From assembly GCA_008921705.1 (NCBI GenBank), contig VFFE01007487.1, positions 868,141 through 932,140 on the forward strand: DNA of 64,000 nucleotides. Reading direction: 5' to 3'. Every line of letters begins with the position of its first letter. The first letter of the stretch is position 1. The notes beneath the pieces are model-generated. The model did no database searches. It was not told the origin of the DNA and was given only the letters and a program-made list of their open reading frames with translations. Position numbers and translations under genes: made by a program. Positions 26,228 through 37,464 of the stretch are shown piece after piece. The stretch is from Burhinus oedicnemus. Taxonomy: Eukaryota; Chordata; Aves; Charadriiformes; Burhinidae.

Positions 26228-26762
26228 CACACTGAGGCCGCAGCTTGAGTCCTGTGTTCAGTTTTGGGCACCACAGTCTAGGAGGGACATTGAGGGGCTG
26301 GAGCGTGTCCAGAGAAGGGCAACAAAGCTGGTGAGGGGTCTGGAGAACATGTCTTATGAGGAGCGGCTGAAGGAATTAGGATTGTTTGGTCCGGAGAAAA
26401 GGAGGCCGAGGGGAGACCTTATTGCTCTCTACAGCTACCTGAAAGGAAGCTGTAGTGAGATGGGCGCTGGTCTCTCCTCCCAAGTAACTGGCGATAGGAC
26501 AAGAGGAAATGGGCTCAAGTTACGCCAGGGCAGGTTTAGGCTGGACATTAGGAAAAAATTTTTTACGGAAAGAGTTATCAAACATTGGAGCAGGCTGCCC
26601 AGGGAGGTGCTTGAGTCACCATCCCTGGATGTGTTTAAAAGTCGCGTAGATGTGGTGCTTGGAGACATGGTTTAGTGGCATACCTGGTAGAGTAGGGTTA
26701 ATGGTTGGACTAGATGATCTTAAAGGTCTTTTCCAACCTAAACGATTCTATGATTCTGTGTA
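26228..26762 (+). mobile_element. CR1 LINE fragment, copy C, with intact ORF2 C-terminal frame
   Basis: An open frame encodes the end of the CR1 reverse-transcriptase protein: [45 protein letters not shown] and [18 protein letters not shown], stopping at 26673-26675. About 85 bp of 3' UTR follow, then the tail GATTCTATGATTCTGTG. Unlike copies A, D and E, this stretch has no frameshift, so it is probably the youngest or least decayed copy. It lacks the upstream catalytic part and cannot move. The frame continues back to an ATG at 26142, but similarity starts only near 26228. Confidence 0.94.
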
Positions 26763-29700
26763 ATTGTAGTAGCCCACTGCATCTGCATTGAACTTCATCC
26801 CCGGCATGGAAACCATGAACTGAATTTGTTCAGTGGTGTACTAGTTGTGATTTCTGCTCCGAGTAGCTTGCGGGGAGGAAACCTTATGTTCCTCACCAGT
26901 AGGCTCATGGTCACTACCATTATTCTGAGGTGGTCTGCGCTGAACATCTGTGAAAGGACAGGGATTTAGGTAGCATTGAGCTAGCAGAGGCGGTGTTCAG
27001 GAGCACAGGCAACCACGGCAAAGCCAATGGGTACATTACAGAGTCTAAAGGACGTGTTGACTGTCCTCTTGTCATCCTGGTGGAATAAAAGCAGAACATT
27101 TCACCCTTAGAAGCTTTGTGTGTTTGCAAGGAGAAGAGTGTTTTCTGTCTAAGTGAGTAATTTTTGAGCAATGGAAAATAAGTTTTTGGTTTACTTTTGC
27201 TAAGAGCAAGCCTACCAGCTGAAATTTCCTCCAGTCAAGCTTCCATAAAGCTGATACATTAGCTACCTGAAATGCATGCTGCAATACTCTAATCTGTAGG
27301 ACCATTAGTCTTCTCAGGTGATCTACAGCTACAATTTTATTAGGGCTTAGTGAAGGTCAGAAGTTCACATGGGCAAGTTGAATGGAGGGCATACGTCTCA
27401 TTAGCTGCAATTTTTAAATATCAGTTTAAATTCAGTGTTTTATCTGACAAGTTTGGGGTTTTCATACTGCTTAATTAAGAATTTCTTTCTCCAAATGAGC
27501 AAAAATACTGAGTCGTTAAGAGTTGCCGGCATTATTCACAAAAACCATAAAATGTAGAGCTAGAAAAGGCTTTTGTTTAAAAGTAGGCACTAGTTAGAGC
27601 TGCTGTCTTGTAGGTAAGTGGTTTGATTCAGTTACCTTTTGTGTTAGGAAGATTATAAACTTAAAGAAAACTTAGTGGTTTTCTTAACCAGGCATAGACA
27701 ACAGTGGCAGGGAGGAGAAACATCTTAAAATCTGTATTGCATTAATAGTCTACTGTGAATTTGGAAATGGCAAGTTTGTCTATTTGACAGACAGTATCAG
27801 TAAGAATAAGAAAAAAGTAACTCGCATGGGAAAGCATGTTCAAAAGAGAGTGGAAAGATTTTGCGAGGCAGTCTGAGAAAGAGGCATGTCTTCTGGCTCG
27901 AATACAATCTTTGGAACATCCTTGCCTTGTGCGGGTGAAGTAGATCCCTTTGTTTTATTAGAAAAATGCAAATAGACTTTCAAAATAAAGGAAAATTAAT
28001 TTTTGTTGAAGTTGAGAGTTCGCATCTTTGTTCTTTGCTCATTACGCGCTTGAAGTGTTTATGTGGTTTGAATGTTTATAGACTCAGTAATACAGAGGAT
28101 TTGCAAACGCTGAAGATCAAGCTAAAATGATGCTAGATTGATTTAATAGTTCTACTTCAATTAGGATAAATGAGTTTACTTTTCTAGTGGGACGTATCAG
28201 CTTTTTAACAGCCACAGCAACAATAAACAACTGTAAATGCAGAGATATGTCTAATTAGGGGGAGGCCGAAGCAATTAAGATGGGCGAAGTCTATTGATCA
28301 TAACTGAACTGGATTTGACTAAGATACCTATAGTTGATAGCGGTGCTTTTACAGGGGATGCCATGAGATGGTCAGTGACTGCAAGGAGATGGTTAATGAC
28401 TGCTAATTGATTAAGCAGTAATGATTTTAGCATTTTTCTGGGAGTGTGTGGGAGAGAGGGCAAATCAAGTTTTACGGGACTTTTCAAAACCATACTACAA
28501 CTACTTAGAGAGCTGCTTATTCAACCAGAAGTACCCAAGTGTAGTTCTGTAGATACTACGCTTGGCGTATCCTTCTTGAGCCTGAATGCATCCTCTGACA
28601 TAGTCCCCTGGTCCTGCTGGCTGAAACAGAACCTGTAATTTAAATTTTGTCTCTTTCTGACCGGTTTTCTACCTCATTTGCCATAAAGAACTTTGTTCCT
28701 AGACTACGCATTTGTATAGCTTCTTTCATATCTGATGTTTTGGTTCTCTAGTACATCGCTTGTCGACAAAGACATTATTTTAGAAAGCTCAGAAAACAAA
28801 CTGTAAATCATATATGGGCATCTGTCATATATTCATCCCAAAGCATTTTTTCAGAGTCCTGAGAAGAAAGCAATCGTGCCAGCTGCGCTATTTTTATAAC
28901 TTCATATGTTAGGGATCAAGTCTTATAACTATGTGGAAGTAAACCGTTATTCTGTTCAGCAGTATAGATTGGAAGAATTAGATTTTTCTCCTTGGTCAAT
29001 GGCATGTGTGTTAAAATCTGTGATTGGCAGTGTTACATTCTTTGGAAAGAGGACTGATTTTTATAGTTTGGAGAAGGATGCGAAGAAAACTGCGTTTAAA
29101 ACAATGGGAATGATATTTAATTCTTGTGTTTCACTACATTAACTGTTTGTATTTTAAGATCAGATTTTTCTTCCATTTTGTATAGACTGTTCCTACTAAG
29201 GAGCTATTTGCCCTGTTATATATATATTTGTTTGCTTTGATTATCTGCTGTATCTGAAAAAAATTAGATGGCATAGAAAACACAGGTACAAAAACATATA
29301 CGTTGATAACATTTCTTACTCAAGGAGTTTGAGACTTGGTAATTAAATTTAGAAACAAACGTTTGGCTCATCCGACTACAACCCCTGCATTCAGCGTTCA
29401 TTTGGAGTTCCTCTTGGATAATAGCGTGCAAGCTGCATCGCTGCTTAGCATCCTCCATTTTTATTGGATTATCTCCAGTTGCCTGCCTTTTTCTTTCTCC
29501 ACTGCTGCTAGAAAGTAGCCGTTTGTGTTTATTCACTCTGCTGTGCTTACTCATTTGAAGTGGGTATAGTGAAAAGTATGCCGCACACTTGTGTCAACAC
29601 AAGTGCTCCATGTAGGCTACTGGCCTTTTTTAAACAAACTTTGAAGTAAATATAAAATGTCATGAAGCCATTTTTTATCATATATTACACATACATAAAT

Positions 29701-32654
29701 AGTCTTTTCTTCTCCATTGGGCATGCATGTCACCTTGTTGGAGGAAGCTGTGGTTTTTCTTCAACGTTTGGTCAGTGAAAAGAAATCCCTCGGAGTTAGA
29801 TGCTAAGTCTTGTCTTAGGCTGTTTTCCTGACGCATTGTCAGTGCAATAATCATTAAGCTTATTCCGTGTTTGGCTTTTATGTGTAGTCACCATCTTTTC
29901 AGGGCCGAAATCCCTACTCTTCAAGTCAAGTGAAATTTTGCTGTTGACTTAAGTGGCAAGGGACCTGCCTTGGGCTCACCGTCTTTCCCTAAACGTATGA
30001 CTGGTCGGTTCCCATGCATTGCATAGGTACCCGTGCAATAGCGGACACCGATGATTCCTTTTTACTTTCTTCTATATGAGTAATTTTAACAAAATCCTAA
30101 TGTATTCTCTGCTTTGTGCGTTCGCTTGTATGAATAAAACCAGACGGCACCACCACAATACAGTTGTCTGCCCTCAGGGAACTCTTTAAGTCAAGAGAGG
30201 ACTCATACCCTTGAGGTTTAAGAATGTGAAGAAGAGTATTTTGTAGCATATAACCCTCATCGGTCTGCAAACTTAGTGCCTCCTTCATTCAGCAGAATGA
30301 GGGGAATTAAAAAAAAATGGATGTTCATTAAAAAAATGGATCTTCGTTTTTCCAGCCCAGCTTCTCCTGGCTCCCAAGCTGCCTTTGGAACCACAGTGAA
30401 AAGCCACAACTTCACGGGGCTGTTGCAGCTAGGGTCGGTTTTCTGCCGTATCTCATATTGTGGGTTTATGTTGCTCCCAGTATTCCTCTGCTTTTAACTA
30501 GAAATACCGTCTCGGGACTGACAATTACATATGAGTGCAAGAAGTTGGGTTTTTTGGTTTTTTGTTTTTTGGGGTTTTTTTATTTTACTTTCACGCAAAA
30601 CACAGTTTGTTTAGGTTGATACATAGAATTTTAGCCCTGTAGTACGATCCATAATAGTTGTAATGGCGAAGCAGTGTTGCCGTGTTCCTGCTTTTATTTT
30701 CTCATGTATCTATTTAATCAATAAAAGTACTTCAAAAAGGTATATTTTTACTTAATGTGCTCAAGCTAAAAGAAGTGTGTTCAAAAGCATGTTTGAGTCT
30801 GTTCAGAATAAGTTTTGGCTTTACAAATATATTTTTTCCTCATTTAAGTAATCTCAGTGTTCTTTAGGAGGAAAGAAAGAAAAAGAAGGCTTAAAAAAAT
30901 TTCTGTTATTTTAAGACACCAGTTTACCCGGTTGTAATGGAGTCTCTTCCAGGGTGAAATGTGGCAGAGGCTTCATACCGCACATTATAAACCAGCTTAC
31001 AGAGACTGTGAAGCGCAGTGTCTTTGCAGTCTGTGCTGCTTGCGTCACTTTTATAATCGTTGCAGTCCTCAAATACAGACATTTTATAAGCTCCTAACTG
31101 ACACAGCTCAGCTAATGAGAAAAAAAATATAAAGCAAATTAACATATCGCAGTAAAACCCCAATTTTCAGGCATTTTGGTGTTCTCTAAGGGAGAGTTTG
31201 AAATGCAGCAGGATTTGTGCTGCTTTAACCTCGAATGCAAACCTGTAATTATGGTTTTGGGGCCTTTTCAGATATGAATCAAACCCCACATTTCTTTGAT
31301 AAGTCTTTTTTGTTGTTGTTGTTGTCTTCAGTTTTGGCTCAGTTCAGACCGTGAACACAATTCTTCCTAAGGTTAATGGGAATAGCACACGAGCGTGGGG
31401 AGAAAGAACAAGCGATTGGAGGTGCAATGATCTTATTACACCGAGTATTAGGACACTTTGCAGCCTTTTCGAAGCAGCTGTTCTTTAGGTAAATTAATAC
31501 CTGGGGTCTCTTTACTTCTCCCCAACTTTAACTACCATAAAAGAACTTAATGTTAAGCCGTTTGCAGCTTATCTCACCCGATTGCTATGCGAAACTTCTA
31601 ACACAAACGCTTTTATAAACTGCAGCCATAACACACTAATCTTCTGAACTTCCTGACCCATAAAACGATGATTATTGCTACATGTAAAATTCATCTGGAA
31701 ATATCCCTCTGTATTTAGTGTTATGGGTATTGTGTTGCAGAATCCCTCCTCCTTTGCAGCGTAAGGGCTGCCAGGAAAGCGGAGGACAATGGGGCTGGAG
31801 ATTGGTGTATGGAGAGTAACGCCGTACCTTAATCTTGTGATTTTGGTTTTATTTGGAGCTGGTGATTCAACAGATGGGATGTTCAGATTCCTTTTTTCCC
31901 CCTAGGTTACAATTTCAGATTTGATTATTTTTGGAATTAGAATATTTCCGGCTGTTCTTATTTACCATTAGCTACAGGTCAGCAGCTAATTTCCTACACA
32001 ACTCTGTGACCAGATAATTAAGAAACATCGTGTTTGCGGGAGCTATTTTGATGAAGACAGGAAAGGTGTTAGAGATTAAGAGAAGCTTTGCTATTCCGGT
32101 TGTGATTCTTTTAAGTATCTGTAATACCTGAGAGTTATCTCTAGTAACTATTACGCAATTAAAGTGATGAATGAGGAGCAGTTTACAGGTTTTGTTAATA
32201 AAGAATACCAGTTAAACTCAGCAGAGGCAAAAAAGGATTAATAATAGTCCATGGGTATCTTTACCCTCGCTTTCATTAAGAATACTGCATACTTTTTTTT
32301 TAAAAAAGCTGCGTGATTCTTGTCTGATCTTCAACAGAGATAATGACATCTGCAGCTTTGCACTTACACACATACACAGTGCGAAGGGGGTGCGTTGACT
32401 GCACTCTAGGGTGCAGACATACCAAAAAGCAGAAGAGTCATGTTTCTATCTTTTATTCACCACCAGACTAACTTAATATAGGTAATCGTCCAGCTGGGAA
32501 AAGGGGGGGGGGGAATTAAATTAACAGCCTTTTTTCATTTTAAAACACAAACATTTGTGTTAAATGATGCTTCTCCCAAGCCGCTTTTATTATTAGTATT
32601 GTTTTAAATTGCAAGTTGTCACATCCACCAGCCTCTAAATTACCAGTCCTCTGT

Positions 32655-32668
32655 GTTGCTATAGTAAC
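32655..32668. promoter_or_regulatory. X-box-like (RFX) site
   Basis: GTTGCTATAGTAAC is a near-palindrome fitting the RFX X-box pattern (GTNRCC, short spacer, RGYAAC) with one mismatch in the left half. It sits in an unremarkable intronic context. Seen directly as a word; binding is inference. Confidence 0.3.
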
Positions 32669-35029
32669 ACCGTGGCCACTAAAATATAGACTCCGGCGTA
32701 GAAAGGCAAGCTCAGACTGCAACTCATTTATTTGAAGGTTTTGGCAGCAGAATATCTCCACAAAGTCTTTATTTTATAACCTTGAATACTTGTATTTTAA
32801 CTCTTTCAGCCAAAAACACAGCGTTGTGCTAAAAGTTGTGTTTTATTTAAGATAGGGTACCCACGCGCAACAGAGTTAATAAATAGATGGGTATAGTTGA
32901 CTTCTGACTACTCTTTCCCTCTCTTCTTTTTGATTTCGGGACTAATGATTGATGGTTTTCTTGAGGTGAGGCTAAGAGGACAGCGTGGTATTGTCTTCTC
33001 TACTTCCTCCATCTGAAAGGCTGCCCATCTCCTTTTCATGATGGGATCCCTCACCGGTAACCTGGACAACAGAAAACTACCCTGGTTGGATTAGAAATGG
33101 AGCTTCTTGTTCAGTGGACAACTCTTTCTGTAATGAAGGGAACGGCCTTGTGTGTTCCCATTTGGCTGGAAGCCAGTGTGTTGGTCAATGCTAGTAGCTG
33201 AAAGAGTCAGTGTTTTGTGTGTGTCCCCATTTAAATAACAGAACATGATATATAGGCTGTATCTTGAATTTAATCCCTTCTCCTTGTGCATATTGCTGTA
33301 GTACACACTCAATTTCACGAGCTCAGACCTTTTTTTCCTAACCTGTTCTCTCCATTTTGCACTCCAATTCCGTGACTTTCAGCTGTTTGTCGAGTTCATC
33401 TTATCTCCTTGCCGTGGCTTTATATCTGATAGATCTCTCTTTTCAGCCTCAGACCACCTTCCCAGACCTCACCCCTAACCTCAGTTTCCCTATTCCAACT
33501 CCTTGTCCCCAGACTCTTCACACATCTACTTGCAGCCTTTTTCCCAGCTATGTCGTTCCGCTCTCAGTGACCTTGAACCTAGTCCCGTGGTTCTTCATCC
33601 ACCCACGGGCTCCCTGACCTCTTGCAATAGTCTTCTACTCCAAGCTGCAGTGCTGCCTTCCATGCCCAGCTAGTCATGGCTATCCAACACCACTGTTGTT
33701 TTCCATCATCTATGTTGCTATCACCGTTCCTCTCGTACTTCTAGTATTTCCCTTTTTGGGGGTACATGTATCGTTTCCTTCTCTGTGCCCATTAAGGCAC
33801 AGGAGACTCCATGAGTGATGAGGCCACATGGGCTATAAGTGACCAGTTTTCCAGTTCTCACTGTTTTACAGGTTTTCTAATGTTTACAGGTTACGTTCGT
33901 GCAGCATCTAGCATAAGGATAATTAGTGCCTCTGAGCACTACTACTCACGGTAAATAGAGCTGGTGTAATTTCCCGTATTAGAATAAAAAAATCCCATGT
34001 GTATGGCAGAATGCAGAGATCGGGGAAGAATCCTGTCAGAAAGTATTTATATTAGGCTAAAATAAGCATTTTGAGTGCTAACCACTGTAAATTTTTATCA
34101 ATCAAATACGTGTGAGTACCCATCTCTATTCTACTTGAAATAAAGGGAAGTAATAAGCCCTTGACTTTACAACTGTAAATAAGGATTAGTGTGTTTAATC
34201 CCCACTTGGATAAATTTTACGTGTCTCGTCCCAGTTTTCATAAGGTCTTTATTGGGGATATCAGTGGATAAATTAGTATTTTCAGTACCGTTTGTGTTGA
34301 AAGTGGTTTTCTACCCCACCCCCCAAAAAAAAAAAATTTCATGTTTTACCGGTATTCCAAATATTTTATGTTAAAACATTTGGGGTGCGTCTCATAAAAC
34401 ATTCTCATAAAACTATCGTTGTTTCAGCCATCGCGTTGTTGGATCCCTCTGTAAAAGCAGGGTAGGAAGTACGCGTTGCGAGGTTGTAGACTCTCAGCTG
34501 AGATCAAATACTGTCATTGGGTACCTTCAAGCGCAGGGTTGCTGACATGAGCTTTTACTCCGTAGGGTACGGTATGGGATCCGGAGGCACCCAGTCTGCC
34601 TGCTTCGCTGCCATCGGGTTACAGCTTTTCACAGATGACCTAGTCCCAGCAGAAAGTCTTGACCTCTCACTTTTTCAGCACTTCAGAGGTTAATTTTGTT
34701 GAGGGATCAGATTTCTTGCTAGGGGAAGTTTCTGATGATCACCTTCCAGCTAGGCTTTACTTGCCAGTGTCTTTCAGAGCCTGCTGAATGGTGAGAGCTG
34801 GGTTGGAAAACAACCTTGCTCCAACTTTCTTTTTTCCCCCCAGTCTCTTCCTAGACAGTCAAGTTCCCAGCTGGGGTTTTTTTAGGGGGGGGTGTTGGAT
34901 GGTAGCCTAATGAAGGTGTCAACCTGCAAAATAAATCTAAGCCCCTTTGCTGGAATTCTTCATGGGCAACAAGGTGGAGAAGTGCTTTGGCCTGGGAATA
35001 TTGCAAGGTAAGAGATTTTTTCGGCACTT

Positions 35030-36300
35030 TTGAAAGCGGTGGAAGTGTGTTGTGTTACACCTTTGTGTAAATGAGGGTGAGCTTTCTAACTGCCGGCGGC
35101 AATGGAAACGCATCAGATGATGGAGTAAATCCCAGAAGTGTTTCTCCCTGCGCTGTCTATTTCATTTGAATCGCTGCGCGCTACGTGAAATCAGTATCTT
35201 TTTAGTAGATTTACAGTATTTGAATGACAGAAGAGGAAATTCCGTCCGCGAAGAACTGACAGGTTTGGTTTTTGCTGGCTTTGCTTCAGGATTCTGTGAG
35301 GTTTATCCACTCAGCAGCAGCAGCGTCTCAGAGGCTGCAAGCTAACCCGCCGTCTTTCCACTAGCGTTACGGGCTTTTAGCCTCCGAAAACACCGGGGCT
35401 TTGTTATATTTTAGCCCTGTAAGTTTGCTTTCTGTGCGAAGGAGGAACCTCTGTGGGAATGAGCTCGCTCTGCCTGGGAACAAAGGCGTGCGTGAGGCTC
35501 CTTGAGGCCAGCCCGCAGCCCCGAGTGCACTTGCTCTTCAGGACGTAATAATGCAGTTATTTGCGCTCCTGTGCGGATTTCTGTCGGCTTCTTGATTTGT
35601 CCGAGCAAGGTTCGAAGATCTTTTGGTTCCCCTGTTGCAGTTTCTTTCACATAAAGCGAACTTTAAAGGCCGACGTAAGCCAGGGTTTGTCAGTACTGCT
35701 CAGGGTGTTGCGGTTCTGCTAGGGAAAAAACCTGCTTGCGGGATTGGGAGTAGCCAGCATCTTCCCCACATCTCCCTGTCACCAGGAATGAAGTATCTCA
35801 CACTGTGTGTGTCTGTTCCAGAAATCACTGGCGTGATAACGACGCTTGTTTTTCAGTGGTTTAGCTTCCTGAGGGACAGCGCTGTGCCCCGTGATCAAAT
35901 TAACGCCTTCTATTGCCAAGTTCAGCTTTATTTTAAGACATACGTCAGCAGGCTGCAAGGCGTGCGGAAAGACAAATTCTGTGGGTTTCTCCTTTTTTTT
36001 CCTGACGGGGGATGAGTGTGCGAACGTCCGCGTGATTTTTGTCTCCATGTGCTTAGCTGGAGCGGATCCTGCTTGTGCGAGAGGAGCGGTTCTCAAGGTG
36101 TGAAATCTGTGGGTTTTGCTGTGCGTGGGGTTTTTTGCCTTGATCGAGTTAGGTAGAAGCTTTGCAGTGTGTTCCGAGTGGTGATGAGCTTCGGCAGTGA
36201 CCGTGAATCGCGTCAAGTCCGTCACGCCTGTGACTTCTTCGTTTTGTGCCTGGTGGGGATCGCAGCCTGCAGACCTCACAAGGTTTGCGTTAGTGGAGTT
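35030..36300. promoter_or_regulatory. CpG-rich intronic island, candidate internal promoter or enhancer
   Basis: By hand count there are roughly 60-65 CpG dinucleotides in about 1.26 kb, near 3 per 60-base line, against about one or fewer per line in neighbouring intron. GC is close to half, so the observed/expected CpG ratio looks high for a bird intron. It lies 8 kb upstream of the exon encoding SWDDSSS. Short NAV2 isoforms starting mid-gene are described in mammals, as I recall, so an internal promoter is a reasonable inference. No TATA box, clear first exon or in-phase start could be defined. Confidence 0.45.
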
Positions 36301-36416
36301 ACAGCATCTGGAGGGGTTAAAACAAGACTGGGAAGCGAAGGAGCCGTATTCAACTTGCCAGCTGCTGGGGGTTTTGGCTCTGTGGGTGCGTTTAGTAGCC
36401 ACCTTTCCCTGGGTGA

Positions 36417-36560
36417 GGCTGGCCAGTGGTCCCAGTTGGCCACTCGTGCTGGGGGAAGCAGGTGGGTCAGTGGCCCTGGCTGGGGGGGGGCTAGGTAATA
36501 CTGGCCAGGGGGCAAGTGACCCTGGCTGGGGGGCAAGTGGCCACAGAGGCAGGTGGGTTC
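36417..36560. repeat. G-rich imperfect repeats
   Basis: The words TGGCCA, AGTGGCC, CTGGCTGGGGGG and GGGGCAAGTG recur at irregular spacing, e.g. GGCAAGTGACC then GGCAAGTGGCC. The strand is strongly G-rich, with an eight-G run near 36482. It looks like a degenerate minisatellite next to the CpG-rich stretch and ends before 36600. Confidence 0.6.
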
Positions 36561-37016
36561 AGCCCCGTGAGTCTTGCCACTCAGCAGCGGGGAATTTAAA
36601 TGCCTCATGCATATTTTTGTTTCCATACTACGCTTTCATTCCTTTCCCTTCCACATTTTAGTTACGTCAGTTCCATAAGAATTTAGCTAATCTGTTCTTT
36701 TTCTTTTTGGTGTTTAATCCCATTTTTATTGTGTTGTGGAGGCTTCGGCGAAGTAGGCTGCCAGGTACCAGTATCTGCTGGTGAACTGCTGAGCTCTCAC
36801 CAGCTCAATCCAGTGCTGGAGGAGTGTACAGGTGGGAGATGGGTCTCAGATGACCATGTCAGTGGTTTCAGTAGTGCCTCCCCTTCTTTATGTCATAACT
36901 TAAAAATAACACCTTTGTACGAGGGGGTGATGCGATCCCGAAGGTAGCTGCTTTTGGGGGAGAAGAAAGTAAGGCAGGAAAAGAAACAGGCACAAACTGG
37001 CCTTTGGTGGTCATAA

Positions 37017-37373
37017 GAGGTCCAGAGGAGGGCCACGGCAGATGATCAGAGGGCTGATCCTCTCCTGTGAGGACAGGCTGAGATCATTGGGGTTGTTCAG
37101 CCTGGAGATAAGGCTCCGGCTTCAAACTGGAAGAGGGTAGATTTAGATTAGGTATCAGGATGAAATTTTGCACTATGAGGGTGGTGAGGCACTGCAACAG
37201 GTTGCCCAGGGAAGTTGTGCTTGCCTCATCCCTGGAGGTGCTCAGGGCCAGGCTGGACGGGGCTTTGAGTAACCAGGTCTAGGGGAGGTGTCCCTGCCCA
37301 TGGCAGGGGGTGTTGGAACTAGATGATCTTTAAGGTCCCTTCCAACCTAAACCATTCTGTGATTCTATAATTC
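37017..37373 (+). mobile_element. CR1 LINE fragment, copy D, with internal deletion
   Basis: It begins with the VQRRA-coding region (GGTCCAGAGGAGGGCCA) and runs to a GLFSLE-like segment near 37110, then jumps to the part coding for the [13 protein letters not shown] block, so about 100 bp are missing. It ends with CCTGCCCATGGCAGGGGGTG and a tail of ATTCTGTGATTCTATAATTCT. The 3' UTR is nearly the same as in copy E, placing both in one subfamily. It is heavily decayed and sense to NAV2. Confidence 0.92.
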
Positions 37374-37435
37374 TCCATCATCCCCTGGCATGGGCCCTGT
37401 CCCTGGGCAGGGCCCATTCTCCTCTGCCTGGAGGA

Positions 37436-37464
37436 GGGAGGGAGGGAGGTGTTTGGGCTGGGGG
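37436..37464 (+). repeat. G-run cluster with quadruplex potential
   Basis: Five runs of three or more G lie within 29 bases (37436-38, 37440-42, 37444-46, 37455-57, 37460-64), with one loop of 8 nt. It lies just downstream of CR1 copy D in a G-rich stretch. Structure formation is inference. Confidence 0.45.

Noticed and set aside
26142..26675. 177-codon frame as a host gene
   Set aside because: It is the C-terminal part of a CR1 reverse-transcriptase frame with a CR1 tail 70-90 bp downstream.
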